Assembly (NCBI RefSeq): GCF_024385505.1
Contig: NZ_JANFLT010000001.1
Coordinates: 434,001-498,000 of the forward strand
Source of the DNA: Arthrobacter zhaoxinii
GTDB lineage: Bacteria; Actinomycetota; Actinomycetes; Actinomycetales; Micrococcaceae
Direction of reading: 5' to 3'
Length of the DNA: 64,000 nucleotides
The stretch's first letter is position 1. Each line of letters begins with the position of its first letter. Positions 1 through 8,550 of this stretch are shown one piece after another. Under the pieces are notes generated by a model. It searched no databases. It was not told where the DNA came from and saw nothing but the letters and a program-made list of their open reading frames with translations. The translations under genes and the position numbers were made by a program.

Positions 1-537
1 GTCCGGGTCCGTGACGGTGCGCTCCGTCAGGGGGCGCAGCTGCGCACCGGAGACGTAGTCCTCGAAGCGGTCCTCGGGAAGCCCTGCCAGCAGCACCCTG
101 CCCATGGAGGTGGCGTAGGCGGGGAACCGGGTGCCCACGCTGATGCCGACGGTCATCAGCCTGCGGGTGTGGATGCGGGCAATGTAGACAATCTCGTCTC
201 CGTCCAGCACGGACGCCGAAGTGGATTCGGAGATCTCCCGGGAGAGGTCCTCCAGCACCGGCTGCGTGAGCTGGGGCAGGGACTGGCCGGACAGATAGGA
301 GTACCCCAGCTGCAGCACCAGCGCCGTGAGTTCAAAGGTCCGTCCGTCCGTGCGGACGTAGCCCAGCTCCGCGAGGGTGAGCAGGAAGCGGCGGGCCGTT
401 GCCCGGGTCAGCCCGGTGCGGCGGGAGACCTCGCTGAGGGTCATCTGCACGTGCTCGGCGTCGAACGCCCGGATCACCAGCAGCCCGCGGGCCAGCGACT
501 GAACATACTGGCCGCTGGCCGGTGCCGTCGTGCTCAT
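1..537 (-). CDS. pcaR: IclR-family regulator of the pca operon (partial, C-terminus beyond the window)
   Basis: This is the last visible gene of the leftward pca cluster, with its ATG 19 bp after the pcaJ stop; the C-terminal part is cut off by the window edge. The N-terminus has an IclR winged helix-turn-helix (MTLSEVSRRTGLTRATARR, about residues 31-49), followed by the start of the IclR effector domain (SGQSLPQLTQPVLEDLSREI, then SASVLDGDEIVYIAR). In Pseudomonas and Corynebacterium, IclR-type PcaR proteins control protocatechuate genes in response to a pathway intermediate such as beta-ketoadipate. Position at the end of the operon supports that role; whether it activates or represses here cannot be read from the sequence. 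The 17-bp palindrome at 7315-7331 is the best candidate operator. Confidence 0.85.
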   Translation of the reverse strand, partial: MSTTAPASGQYVQSLARGLLVIRAFDAEHVQMTLSEVSRRTGLTRATARRFLLTLAELGYVRTDGRTFELTALVLQLGYSYLSGQSLPQLTQPVLEDLSREISESTSASVLDGDEIVYIARIHTRRLMTVGISVGTRFPAYATSMGRVLLAGLPEDRFEDYVSGAQLRPLTERTVTDPD

Positions 538-556
538 GTATCCCCCAGGTGCTTTG

Positions 557-1222
557 TTACTGCCGGCCGTCTGCCGCGGCGCGGATCAGCGGGATGTCCA
601 TCTTTGCCGCCAGGTCTTCGAAGGTGGTGCCGAAGGTCTCACGGACATGGACGCCGTCCTCCTTCAGCAGGAAGACCGCCTCACTAGTGTAGACGCGGGT
701 GACGCATCCCACGCCGGTGAGCGGGTAGCTGCATTCCTTCACCAGTTTGCTGAGGCCGTCCTTGGTGAACAGGGACATCATGACGTAGACGTCCTTCGCA
801 CCGGTGGCCAGGTCCATGGCGCCGCCCACGGCGGGGATGGCGTCGGGAGCGCCGGTGTGCCAGTTGGCCAGGTCGCCGGACGCGGAGACCTGGAAGGCGC
901 CCAGGACACAGACGTCCAGATGCCCGCCGCGCATGATGGCAAAGGAGTCTGCGTGGTGGAAGTAGGCGGCACCGGGCAGTTCGGTCACCGGGATCTTGCC
1001 GGCGTTGATCAGGTCCGGATCAACCTCGTCGCCGGTGGCCTCGGGGCCCATGCCCAGCATCCCGTTTTCAGTGTGCAGGGTGACGTTCTGCTCGGGCCGA
1101 AGGTAGTTCGAAACCAGAGTCGGCTGGCCGATGCCCAGGTTCACGAAGGATCCGGGGGCAATGTCCGCTGCCACCAGGGCAGCGAGGTCGTTCTTTCCCA
1201 GTTTTTCGGTGCTGTTGCTCAT
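557..1222 (-). CDS. pcaJ: 3-oxoadipate CoA-transferase subunit B
   Basis: Small subunit of the succinyl-CoA:3-oxoadipate CoA-transferase, which activates 3-oxoadipate to 3-oxoadipyl-CoA in the penultimate step of the beta-ketoadipate pathway. The 221-residue length fits subunit B. The family motif around the catalytic glutamate is present (TLHTENGMLGMGP, with Glu52 in TENG), preceded by the glycine-rich stretch FVNLGIGQPT. The ATG overlaps the pcaI stop by 4 bp (ATGA), the usual translational coupling for the two subunits of one enzyme. Acetoacetate:succinyl-CoA transferase (ScoB) is close in sequence; the pca neighbours favour PcaJ. Confidence 0.92.
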   Translation of the reverse strand: MSNSTEKLGKNDLAALVAADIAPGSFVNLGIGQPTLVSNYLRPEQNVTLHTENGMLGMGPEATGDEVDPDLINAGKIPVTELPGAAYFHHADSFAIMRGGHLDVCVLGAFQVSASGDLANWHTGAPDAIPAVGGAMDLATGAKDVYVMMSLFTKDGLSKLVKECSYPLTGVGCVTRVYTSEAVFLLKEDGVHVRETFGTTFEDLAAKMDIPLIRAAADGRQ

Positions 1223-1902
1223 GCTGCAGCCGGCGCTTTCTCCCGGTCCACGCGGACCAGGCTGTTGACGTAGATTCCCGGGGTAACCACGGCTTCGGGG
1301 TCTATCCCGCCGATGTCGACAATCTCCCGGACCTGCACAATGGCGGTCTTCGCGGCGGTGGCCATGATCGGACCGAAGTTCCGGGCAGTCTTCCGGTAGA
1401 TCAGGTTGCCTGCCCTGTCGGCGCGCAGTGCCTTGACCAGCGCAAAGTCCGCGTGCAGCGGAGTTTCGAAGACGTAGCCGCGGCCGTCGATCATCCGGGT
1501 TTCCTTGCCTTCCGCCAGCGGCGTGCCGTAGGCGGTGGGCGTAAAGAATCCGCCGATGCCCGCACCGGCGGCGCGGATCCGCTCGGCCAGGTTGCCCTGG
1601 GGCACCAGTTCCAGTTCAATCTCCCCCGCGCGGTACCTGGCGTCAAAGATCTGCGAGTCGGACTGGCGCGGGAAGGAGCAGATGATCTTCTTCACCCGGC
1701 CGGCGCCGATCAGGGCGGCCAGGCCCTGTTCGCCGTTGCCGGCATTGTTGTTGACCACGGTCAGGTCCTTGGCGCCCTGGCGCAGCAGCGCCTCGATGAG
1801 CTCCACCGGCTGCCCGGCCCGTCCGAACCCGCCGATCATGACGGTGGCGCCGTCATGGATGGGCGCGACTGCCTCATCGACGTCCTGCACAATGTTGAGC
1901 AC
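1219..1902 (-). CDS. pcaI: 3-oxoadipate CoA-transferase subunit A
   Basis: Large subunit partner of PcaJ in 3-oxoadipate activation. The 227-residue protein shows the subunit A pattern: MIGGFGRAGQPVELIEALL near residue 22, NNNAGNG near residue 51, and GGFFTPTAYGTPLAEGKE around residues 116-133. The start is GTG, preceded by AAGGAAT with good spacing. It lies 32 bp after pcaF and overlaps pcaJ by 4 bp. As for pcaJ, a generic 3-oxoacid transferase is the only serious alternative, and the complete pca cluster argues against it. Confidence 0.92.
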   Translation of the reverse strand: MLNIVQDVDEAVAPIHDGATVMIGGFGRAGQPVELIEALLRQGAKDLTVVNNNAGNGEQGLAALIGAGRVKKIICSFPRQSDSQIFDARYRAGEIELELVPQGNLAERIRAAGAGIGGFFTPTAYGTPLAEGKETRMIDGRGYVFETPLHADFALVKALRADRAGNLIYRKTARNFGPIMATAAKTAIVQVREIVDIGGIDPEAVVTPGIYVNSLVRVDREKAPAAA

Positions 1903-1934
1903 GTTATTCCTTACGTCTTGTAGCGGCTGGATTC

Positions 1935-3134
1935 TTAGTTGGCGTTTTCAAGCACGACGGCGAGGCCCTGGCCCACGCCGATGCAGATCGCGGCCACGCC
2001 CCAGCGCTCACCCGATTCCTGCAGCCGGCGGGCGAGCGTGCCCAGGATGCGGGTGCCGGAGGCGCCGAGCGGGTGGCCGATGGCTACCGCGCCGCCCCAG
2101 GCATTGACGATGCCGGGGTCCACGTCCCAGGCGTCCAGGCAGGCCAGGGACTGGGCTGCGAAGGCCTCATTGAGTTCGACAGCGCCGACGTCGCTCCAGC
2201 TGATGCCGGCGCGCTTCAGCGCGGTGTTTGCCGCCTGCACCGGGGCGTAACCGAAGAACTGGGGTTCGTTGGCTGCGGCTCCGCGGCCGGCGATCCGGGC
2301 CAGCGGGGCCAGGCCGAGGATCCCGGCGGCGTTTTCGCTGCCCAGCCAGGCGGCGGAGGCGCCGTCGTTCAGCGGTGAGGCGTTGCCGGCGGTGACGGTG
2401 CCGCCTGAGACATCCTCGGAGGCCGGGCGGAAAACGGTGCGCAGCGTGGCGAGCTTCTCCACGGTGGAGCCGGCGCGGATGCTTTCATCGCGGTCCAGGT
2501 CCACGCCGTCGACGGCGACCGTCAGGTTCGCGTACTTGCCCTCGTCCCACGCCTTTGCGGCGAGGGCGTGCGAGGCTGCGGCGAACGCATCCTGGCGCTC
2601 ACGGGTGATGCCGTACTTCTCGCGCAGCTGCTCGGTGGCCTCACCCAGGGAAACGGTCCATTCCTTCGGCATGGCGGGGTTGACCAGACGCCAGCCCAGC
2701 GTGGTGGAGGCCAGGGTCTGGTCCCCGGCCGGGTACGGTTTTTCGTTCTTGGGCAGCACCCAGGGGGCGCGGCTCATGGACTCGACGCCGCCGATCAGCA
2801 TCAGGTCCGCTTCACCGGTGTTGATCTGCCGCGAGGCGATCATTGCCGCGTCCAGGGAGGAGCCGCAGAGCCGGTTGACCGTGGTGCCCGGGATCGAGGT
2901 GGGCAGGCCGGCCAGCAGGGTGGCCATACGGGCCACGTTGCGGTTTTCCTCGCCGGCGCCGTTGGCGTTGCCGAAGACCACTTCGTCAATCCGCTCGGGG
3001 TCCAGGCCGGGGGCCCGGGACACGGAGGCCTTCAGGACCTGTGCGGCCAGGTCGTCCGGGCGGACTCCGGCGAGGGCCCCGCCGAATTTGCCGAAGGGGG
3101 TACGGACTGCGTCGTAGATATAGGCCTGGTTCAC
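1935..3134 (-). CDS. pcaF: 3-oxoadipyl-CoA thiolase
   Basis: Thiolase that cleaves 3-oxoadipyl-CoA into succinyl-CoA and acetyl-CoA, the last step of the pathway. At 399 residues it has normal thiolase length. The nucleophilic Cys90 (TTVNRLCGSSLDAA), the His354 motif (AIGHPLGASG) and the C-terminal Cys384 (AAICIGVGQG) are all present. The start chosen is GTG giving MNQAYIYDAVRTPFG, the conserved N-terminus, with AAGGAG a few bases upstream; an in-frame extension further upstream reads through the pcaC end and looks non-native. It sits between pcaC and pcaI, 58 and 32 bp away. Confidence 0.93.
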   Translation of the reverse strand: MNQAYIYDAVRTPFGKFGGALAGVRPDDLAAQVLKASVSRAPGLDPERIDEVVFGNANGAGEENRNVARMATLLAGLPTSIPGTTVNRLCGSSLDAAMIASRQINTGEADLMLIGGVESMSRAPWVLPKNEKPYPAGDQTLASTTLGWRLVNPAMPKEWTVSLGEATEQLREKYGITRERQDAFAAASHALAAKAWDEGKYANLTVAVDGVDLDRDESIRAGSTVEKLATLRTVFRPASEDVSGGTVTAGNASPLNDGASAAWLGSENAAGILGLAPLARIAGRGAAANEPQFFGYAPVQAANTALKRAGISWSDVGAVELNEAFAAQSLACLDAWDVDPGIVNAWGGAVAIGHPLGASGTRILGTLARRLQESGERWGVAAICIGVGQGLAVVLENAN

Positions 3135-3192
3135 CGGTGCTCCTTGAACTGAAAAAGCGGAAACTGAAAGAGGGGGAAGGGCTGCCGCCGGC

Positions 3193-3597
3193 TCAGGCCG
3201 CAGCGTCAATCTCCCGGAAGACGCCCTGGGCCACCTTGAAGGCGGAGTTGGCGGAAGGGACGCCGCAGTAGATGGCGGACTGCAGCACAATCTCCTTGAT
3301 CTCGTCGCGGTCCAGGCCGTTGCGCAGCGCGGCGCGGACGTGCATGGCGAACTCCTCCAGGTGGCCGTGGGCGATCAGGGCGGTCAGCGTGACGGCGCTG
3401 CGCATGGTGCGCGGCAGGCCTGGGCGGGTCCAGATGGTGCCCCAGGCGTACTGGGTGATCAGGTCCTGGAAGTCGGTGGTGAATTCGTCCTTGCCGGCGT
3501 TGGCCCGGTCCACGTGTTCGGCGCCGAGGACCTCGCGGCGGACTGCCATGCCCTCGTTGTATACGTCCTGCCGGCTCTTGTTGGCATCTGCGATCAC
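3193..3597 (-). CDS. pcaC: 4-carboxymuconolactone decarboxylase
   Basis: Decarboxylates 4-carboxymuconolactone to 3-oxoadipate enol-lactone. The 134-residue size and the AhpD/CMD fold pattern match stand-alone PcaC: RPGLPRTMRSAVTLTALIAHGHLEEFAMH in the middle and DEIKEIVLQSAIYCGVPSANSAF near the C-terminus. In many actinobacteria PcaC is fused to PcaD as PcaL; here they are separate, adjacent genes 4 bp apart, with pcaD upstream. It is part of the minus-strand pca operon. Confidence 0.93.
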   Translation of the reverse strand: MIADANKSRQDVYNEGMAVRREVLGAEHVDRANAGKDEFTTDFQDLITQYAWGTIWTRPGLPRTMRSAVTLTALIAHGHLEEFAMHVRAALRNGLDRDEIKEIVLQSAIYCGVPSANSAFKVAQGVFREIDAAA

Positions 3598-3601
3598 TGG
3601 G

Positions 3602-4414
3602 TTAGTTCCCTTCGAGGTACTGTGCGCCGAAGAAATCCTTCAGCAGTTCTGCGGTGGCCGCCGGCTGCTCCACCGGGACCAGGTGTGCGGCGTCGTCGAC
3701 GACGGCGGCAGTTCCGTTGGTTACGCGGTCGGCAATGAGGTGCGCGAACGACGGCGGGGTGACGGCGTCGTCGGCGCCTGCGACGGCGAGCACGGGGACC
3801 GTGATGTCCGCGAGGCGGTCCCGGATGTCAAAGCCGGCCAGTGCCCGGCAGCACAGGGCGTAGGAGAAGCGGTCTGCGTCCTGGAGCGAGTGCAGCAGTG
3901 CCGCTGCGGCGGCCGGCTCCCGGTCCATAAAGCCCGGCGCGAACCACCGCTGCCCCGAACCCACCACCTGGGTGGGCGTGCCCTGGAGGCGCACCGTTTC
4001 GGCCCGTTCCTCCCAGGCGTCTGCCTCACCGATCTTGGCGCCGGAACACAGGACGGCCACGCCGTCGAACAGGAACCCGTGGTCCAGGCCCAGCTGCAGC
4101 CCGACGGCGCCGCCCAGCGATACCCCGGCATAGAAGACCGGGACATCCGCGGGAATATCTCCGGCGCTGCGGGCACCGGTCACCAGTGCGGCCACGGCGG
4201 AGGCCAGATCCGCGAGGCTGAAGGGTTCCCCTGCAGCGGGGCTGGCGCCGTGGCCGGGCAGGTCCCAGGCGATGACCGTGAAGGTGTCCAGGGCGGCGGC
4301 CGCCCGGCTCCACAGCGGCATGGACGCGGTGCCCAGTGACGGGCCGGCGATCAGGACGGGGGCCGCGGGGCCGGCGTTGGAAAGGCGGGACGCCTTGATG
4401 GCGGGGATGCTCAT
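3602..4414 (-). CDS. pcaD: 3-oxoadipate enol-lactonase
   Basis: Alpha/beta hydrolase that opens 3-oxoadipate enol-lactone to 3-oxoadipate. The 270-residue protein has the nucleophile elbow GVSLGG (Ser99), an acid candidate in AVAGADDAVTPP and the histidine in DDAAHLVPVEQP (about His244). The oxyanion region GPSLGTASMPLWS near residue 24 is typical of enol-lactonases. Its ATG overlaps the pcaB stop by 4 bp and pcaC follows after 4 bp, so the three intermediate steps are translated as one unit. Confidence 0.92.
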   Translation of the reverse strand: MSIPAIKASRLSNAGPAAPVLIAGPSLGTASMPLWSRAAAALDTFTVIAWDLPGHGASPAAGEPFSLADLASAVAALVTGARSAGDIPADVPVFYAGVSLGGAVGLQLGLDHGFLFDGVAVLCSGAKIGEADAWEERAETVRLQGTPTQVVGSGQRWFAPGFMDREPAAAAALLHSLQDADRFSYALCCRALAGFDIRDRLADITVPVLAVAGADDAVTPPSFAHLIADRVTNGTAAVVDDAAHLVPVEQPAATAELLKDFFGAQYLEGN

Positions 4415-5823
4415 GCTGAGGGCTTTCCGGGGTAGGCAGCGGTGATCCGCTCAATGAGGGCGGCGGCCTCCCCTAGGTATTCGGCGGGGTCGAGGACACT
4501 CTTGAGTTCCGCATCGGAAAGGACCTCCGGGGGAACCGCAGCGCGCAGCAGTTCCTCGAAGGGCTCGCCGGAGGACAGCGAGCGGGCCACCGTGGCGGCG
4601 ACGATTTCCTTGCCGCGTCCGGGCATGCCGTCGTCGAGCAGGGGCGCCACGACGGCCATGATCTTTTCGCTGACCACGAGCGGTCCGGCGGATTCGAGGT
4701 TCCGGGTCAGGGCGTCCGTGGACACCTGCAGGCCTTCGGCCAGTTCAGCCAGCTTGGCCGCCGCTCCCCCGGCGAGGCGCAGCAGGGAGCGCAGGGCCTG
4801 CCATTCCACGTGCCAGGAGCCGCTGGGCCGTTCATCATCTGCGGCTGCGGCGGCGGCGTTGAGCTGCATGCCGTAGCCGGGAGCGGCCAGGGCCGCGCTG
4901 CGGATCAGGACGGACAGGACGGGGTTCTGCTTCTGCGGCATGGCGGAGGAGCCGCCGCGGCCGGCGGCGCGTGGTTCGGAGACCTCACCGATTTCCGGGC
5001 GGCTGAGCAGCAGGACGTCGTTGGCAACCTTCCCGGCTGCTGCGGTGAAGTCCTGCAGCGCGGCACCCAGCGCGGTCACCGGCAGCCGGTTGGTCTGCCA
5101 GGGTGCCACGGGGTCGGCCAGGCCGAGGCCGTGGGCCAGCCGTGCGGTGAGGTCGAAGGCAGTGGCAGTTCCGCCGCCGGGTGCGGAACCGGCGGCCAGG
5201 GTGAGCGCCGCCAGTGTTCCGGAGGCACCGCCCCACTGCAGCTGGAGGTTGTCGGAGGCTGTGCGCAGCCCCTGGGCGGCGGAGCCGACGCCGTGCAGCC
5301 ACTGGGCGGCACGCAGGCCGAAGGTGGAGGGCAGCGAGTGCTGGGTCAGGGTCCGGGCCACGCACAGGGTTGCTGCGTGGCGGCGGGCCAGGTCGCCCAG
5401 GGCGGCCGCAGCGCGGTCCGCATCCGCCAGGACCGTGTCCAGGGCGCGGCGGGCCAGCAGCATCAGGGCGGTGTCCATGATGTCCTGGCTGGTGGCACCG
5501 CGGTGGATCGCGGCCGCACCCTTCGGCGAAACTTCCCGGGCCTGGGCACGGAGGTCGGCCAGCAGCGGGATGACGGGGTTTCCGCCGCCCTGCGCACGCT
5601 CTGCGAGGGAGGCGGCGTCGTACCGGGAAGCGTCGCTGACGGCCGCAACGGCAGCCGGGGCGTCCGGATCGGCCAGCCCGGCGGAGGCCAGCACACGGAC
5701 CCATTCCAGTTCCACGTCCAGGAGGGCTTGGAGCAGCTGGCGGTCTCCGGTCAGTTCCGCGGCCGGCGTTCCCGCCCAGGCCGGGGAGAGCAGCCCGTAG
5801 TCCGCGCTGTCCGCTGCACCCAC
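4411..5823 (-). CDS. pcaB: 3-carboxy-cis,cis-muconate cycloisomerase
   Basis: Lactonises 3-carboxy-cis,cis-muconate, the ring-cleavage product of PcaHG, to 4-carboxymuconolactone. It is a fumarase/argininosuccinate lyase superfamily member with the signature GSSAMPQKQNP at residues 291-301 and the upstream motif HRGATSQDIMDTA (107-119). The start chosen is GTG two bases after the pcaG stop, with GGAG about 7 nt upstream, giving 470 residues beginning VGAADSADYGLLSP; longer frames run into pcaG in another reading frame. The 4-bp overlap with pcaD indicates coupling. Confidence 0.93.
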   Translation of the reverse strand: MGAADSADYGLLSPAWAGTPAAELTGDRQLLQALLDVELEWVRVLASAGLADPDAPAAVAAVSDASRYDAASLAERAQGGGNPVIPLLADLRAQAREVSPKGAAAIHRGATSQDIMDTALMLLARRALDTVLADADRAAAALGDLARRHAATLCVARTLTQHSLPSTFGLRAAQWLHGVGSAAQGLRTASDNLQLQWGGASGTLAALTLAAGSAPGGGTATAFDLTARLAHGLGLADPVAPWQTNRLPVTALGAALQDFTAAAGKVANDVLLLSRPEIGEVSEPRAAGRGGSSAMPQKQNPVLSVLIRSAALAAPGYGMQLNAAAAAADDERPSGSWHVEWQALRSLLRLAGGAAAKLAELAEGLQVSTDALTRNLESAGPLVVSEKIMAVVAPLLDDGMPGRGKEIVAATVARSLSSGEPFEELLRAAVPPEVLSDAELKSVLDPAEYLGEAAALIERITAAYPGKPSA

Positions 5824-5825
5824 CG

Positions 5826-6392
5826 CTACGCTCCGGGGTAGGTGAGGAAGACGGTCTCGTCCTCGCCCTGCAGGCAGATGTTCCAGCGCAGTCCGCCGTC
5901 GGCTTCGCGGGCGGCAATCAGGGTGCGGCGGCGCTCTTCGGGCAGCGAGGACAGCAGCGGGTCGCGGGCCAGGGCCTCTTCGTCGTCCGGCAGGTACATC
6001 CGGGTGTGCAGCTTGTTCAGCAGGCCGCGGGCAAAGACGACGAAGGAAATGAAAGGGGCCGATCCCTCTTCCGTCGGACCCGGGTTCACAGTCGTGAAGG
6101 TGTAGTTGCCGGTGTTGTCGACGGCGGTGCGGCCCCATCCGGTGAAGGTGTAGCCGTCGCGGACCAGGGAGCCGGTCCGCTGCGGGATGTTCCCGTCGGC
6201 ATCGGCCTGCCAGATTTCCAGCAGGGCGTCCGGAATGGTGTCACCGCCGCCGTCGGTCACGGTGCCCTGCAGGCGGATACTGCCGGGCATGCCCGGGGGC
6301 AGCAGCTGGTTGTCCTTTTCGAAGGGGAGGGCGTAGCCGTAGAACGGGCCGATGGTCTGGCCCGGGGTGGCGGTTAGCTTCTGCTCGCTCAT
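5826..6392 (-). CDS. pcaG: Protocatechuate 3,4-dioxygenase alpha subunit
   Basis: Structural alpha subunit of the intradiol ring-cleaving dioxygenase. The 188-residue protein opens with TPGQTIGPFYGYALPF, typical of PcaG, and carries the dioxygenase core (LEIWQADADGNIPQR, GWGRTAVDNTGNYTFTTVNPG). It lacks the Tyr/His iron ligand set found in the beta subunit, as expected. The ATG overlaps the last base of the pcaH stop (TAATG), which fixes the start and points to coupled, equimolar synthesis with PcaH. Confidence 0.94.
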   Translation of the reverse strand: MSEQKLTATPGQTIGPFYGYALPFEKDNQLLPPGMPGSIRLQGTVTDGGGDTIPDALLEIWQADADGNIPQRTGSLVRDGYTFTGWGRTAVDNTGNYTFTTVNPGPTEEGSAPFISFVVFARGLLNKLHTRMYLPDDEEALARDPLLSSLPEERRRTLIAAREADGGLRWNICLQGEDETVFLTYPGA

Positions 6393-7216
6393 TACTCTGC
6401 GTCCTCGTCTTCCATCCAGGTGCGGTTGCTGCCGGTGAGCACAATGTCCCAGTTGTAGCCGGTGGCCCATTCATGCGAGGTGATGTTGTGGTCGTACGTA
6501 GCCACGAGGCGGTCGCGGGCCTTGGAATCGGTGATCGACTGGTAGATCGGATCCAGGGCGAACAGCGGATCGCCGGGGAAGTACATCTGGGTGATCATGC
6601 GCTGGGTGAAATCGGTGCCGAAGAGCGAGAAGTGGATGTGTGCGGGCCGCCAGGCGTTGTAGTGGTTCTTCCACGGGTACGGTCCGGGCTTGATGGTGGT
6701 GAACTCGTAGAAGCCGTCATCGGTGGTGATGCAGCGGCCGACGCCGGTGAAGTTCGGGTCCAGCGGTGCGGGGTGCTGGTCGCGCTTGTGGATGTAGCGG
6801 CCGGCGGAGTTGGCCTGCCAGATTTCCACCAGCTGGTTGCGGACCGGGTGCCCGTCGCCGTCGAGGACGCGTCCGCGGACGATGATCCGCTCCCCCATCG
6901 GCTCGCCGTTGTGCTGGATGGTCAGGTCGCTCTCGAGCGCATGGACATCCTGGTGGCCGAAGGCCGGGGACCACAGTTCAATGGTTTCGGGGTCCACGTG
7001 GTGCGGATCCTTGGTGGGGTGGCGCAGGAGGGAGCTGCGGTAGGGAGAGAAATCGATGCGGGGCTGGGTCTCCTCCGCGGCGCCGTCGTCCACCCCCTTG
7101 GCGTACTCGGCGTGGACCGACGCGATTTCAGCGGAGATCTGGTCCTGCGAGGCCTCGGCGGCGTCCAGCTTCTCGATGACATGGCTGTTCGAGAAAAGAT
7201 CCTCTTCCATTTCCAT
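6392..7216 (-). CDS. pcaH: Protocatechuate 3,4-dioxygenase beta subunit
   Basis: Catalytic, iron-binding subunit that cleaves protocatechuate between its hydroxylated carbons. The non-haem Fe(III) ligand set is visible: a tyrosine in NSAGRYIHKRDQHPAP and a tyrosine plus two histidines in NHYNAWRPAHIHFSLFG. The start chosen is the ATG at 7216 (274 residues, MEMEEDLF), with AAAGGAAG just upstream. It is the first gene of the pca transcription unit, separated from pobA by a 116-bp gap holding the palindrome at 7315-7331. The N-terminal extension of roughly 60 residues is acidic. Confidence 0.94.
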   Translation of the reverse strand: MEMEEDLFSNSHVIEKLDAAEASQDQISAEIASVHAEYAKGVDDGAAEETQPRIDFSPYRSSLLRHPTKDPHHVDPETIELWSPAFGHQDVHALESDLTIQHNGEPMGERIIVRGRVLDGDGHPVRNQLVEIWQANSAGRYIHKRDQHPAPLDPNFTGVGRCITTDDGFYEFTTIKPGPYPWKNHYNAWRPAHIHFSLFGTDFTQRMITQMYFPGDPLFALDPIYQSITDSKARDRLVATYDHNITSHEWATGYNWDIVLTGSNRTWMEDEDAE

Positions 7217-7314
7217 GGGTCTTCCTTTCAATGAAGCGCGCCCTCGCGCTCCGGCTTTCCAAGCATCCACGTGGTCGAAACCACAGTACACGGCTTGTTC
7301 ATGGGATGTACAGG

Positions 7315-7331
7315 TGTTCGCTATACGAACA
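7315..7331. promoter_or_regulatory. Perfect palindrome, candidate PcaR operator
   Basis: The sequence TGTTCG-CTATA-CGAACA is a perfect 6+5+6 inverted repeat just after the pobA stop and 98 bp before the pcaH start. IclR regulators of aromatic catabolism in Pseudomonas and Acinetobacter bind GTTCG...CGAAC-type repeats, and an IclR gene closes this operon. The assignment is inference; it could be tested by binding with PcaR. Confidence 0.6.
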
Positions 7332-7332
7332 T

Positions 7333-8529
7333 TTAGTCGTTCGGCCAGCCGGTGTAGGCCTCGGCCAGGTAGGCGCTGCCGTGCCGGGAGGCGGCGACGC
7401 CGCTCAGTTCTCCCAGCGCACGCTTGCGCTCGAAGGGGCCGGCATCCGCCCGGGTGTGCAGCATCGAGGTCATCCAGTAGGAAAAGTTCTGTGCCCGCCA
7501 GACCCGCTTCAGCGCCTTGTCGCTGTACCCGTCCAGCAGGTCCGCGGACCGGGTGGCGTAGAACGAATCGATGGCCTCGAACAGCACCCGAACGTCGGCC
7601 AGGGCGAGGTTCAGCCCCTTTGCTCCCGTGGGCGGAACAGTGTGCCCGGCGTCGCCGGCCAGGAACAGGTTTCCGTACCGCAGAGGTTCGCAGACGTAGC
7701 TGCGGAACTTCAGCACGGTTTTTTCGAAGATGGGTCCCCTCGTCAGTTCGAATCCGTCCGGGCCGTCCACCCGGGCCTGCAGCTCGTCCCAGATCCGGTC
7801 TTCGCTCCAGGCATCCGGGTCTTCGTTCGGATCGGACTGGAAGTACATCCGCTGGACCTCGTCGTTGCGCTGGCTGATCAGGGCGAAACCGCGGTCCGAG
7901 TTGGCGTAGACCAGTTCCGGTGCGCTGGGGGCTGCCCGGGTGAGGATGCCGAACCAGGCGAAGGGGTATTCGATGAAGTTGTCCGTGCGGGCTTCCTTGG
8001 GGATGGAGCGCTTGCAGATGCCGGCGGAGCCGTCGGAGCCCACCAGGATCTCGCAGTGGATCTCATAGTCCCGGCCGTCGCTGTCCGTGAAGAGGATCTT
8101 CGGGGTGTCGGTTGCCAGGTCCACCACTGCGGTGTCGCTGACTCCGTAGCGGACATCCCCATGGTCCCGTTCCCGGGCGGCGGCCAGATCGGTGAAGACT
8201 TCATTCTGCGGATACAGCCACACGGACTCCCCCACCAGGTCTTCAAAGTCGATGCGGTGGCTCTCGCCGCCGAAGCGCAGGTCAATCCCCTCGTGCCGGT
8301 AACCCTCGGTAAGCACCCTGTTGCTGACGCCGGTCTCGGTGAGCATCCGAACACTGCCGTGCTCCAGGATCCCGGCCCGGTGCGTGGTGCGGATGGTCTC
8401 GTGGTCCCGCTTCTCCACCACGATGTTTTCAATGCCGGACTTGGCCAGCAGGTGCGAAAGCATCAGTCCGGCCGGGCCGCCGCCCACAATGCCGACCTGC
8501 GTCTTGAGAATTGTGCGCTCTGCACCCAT
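7333..8529 (-). CDS. pobA: 4-hydroxybenzoate 3-monooxygenase
   Basis: Flavoprotein hydroxylase that converts 4-hydroxybenzoate plus NAD(P)H and O2 to protocatechuate, feeding the pca genes downstream. FAD motifs are present: GIVGGGPAGLMLSHLL near residue 12, DGSAGICKRSIP in the middle and NLFLAGDAGHTVPPTGAKGLNLA near residue 282. The start chosen is the ATG at 8529 (398 residues, MGAERTILKTQVG), preceded by AAAGGAG; family members are about 390-395 residues. It may be read with pcaH or from its own promoter, since a palindrome lies immediately upstream of its ribosome binding site. Confidence 0.93.
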   Translation of the reverse strand: MGAERTILKTQVGIVGGGPAGLMLSHLLAKSGIENIVVEKRDHETIRTTHRAGILEHGSVRMLTETGVSNRVLTEGYRHEGIDLRFGGESHRIDFEDLVGESVWLYPQNEVFTDLAAARERDHGDVRYGVSDTAVVDLATDTPKILFTDSDGRDYEIHCEILVGSDGSAGICKRSIPKEARTDNFIEYPFAWFGILTRAAPSAPELVYANSDRGFALISQRNDEVQRMYFQSDPNEDPDAWSEDRIWDELQARVDGPDGFELTRGPIFEKTVLKFRSYVCEPLRYGNLFLAGDAGHTVPPTGAKGLNLALADVRVLFEAIDSFYATRSADLLDGYSDKALKRVWRAQNFSYWMTSMLHTRADAGPFERKRALGELSGVAASRHGSAYLAEAYTGWPND

Positions 8530-8550
8530 CTGGAACTCCTTTGGAAACTT

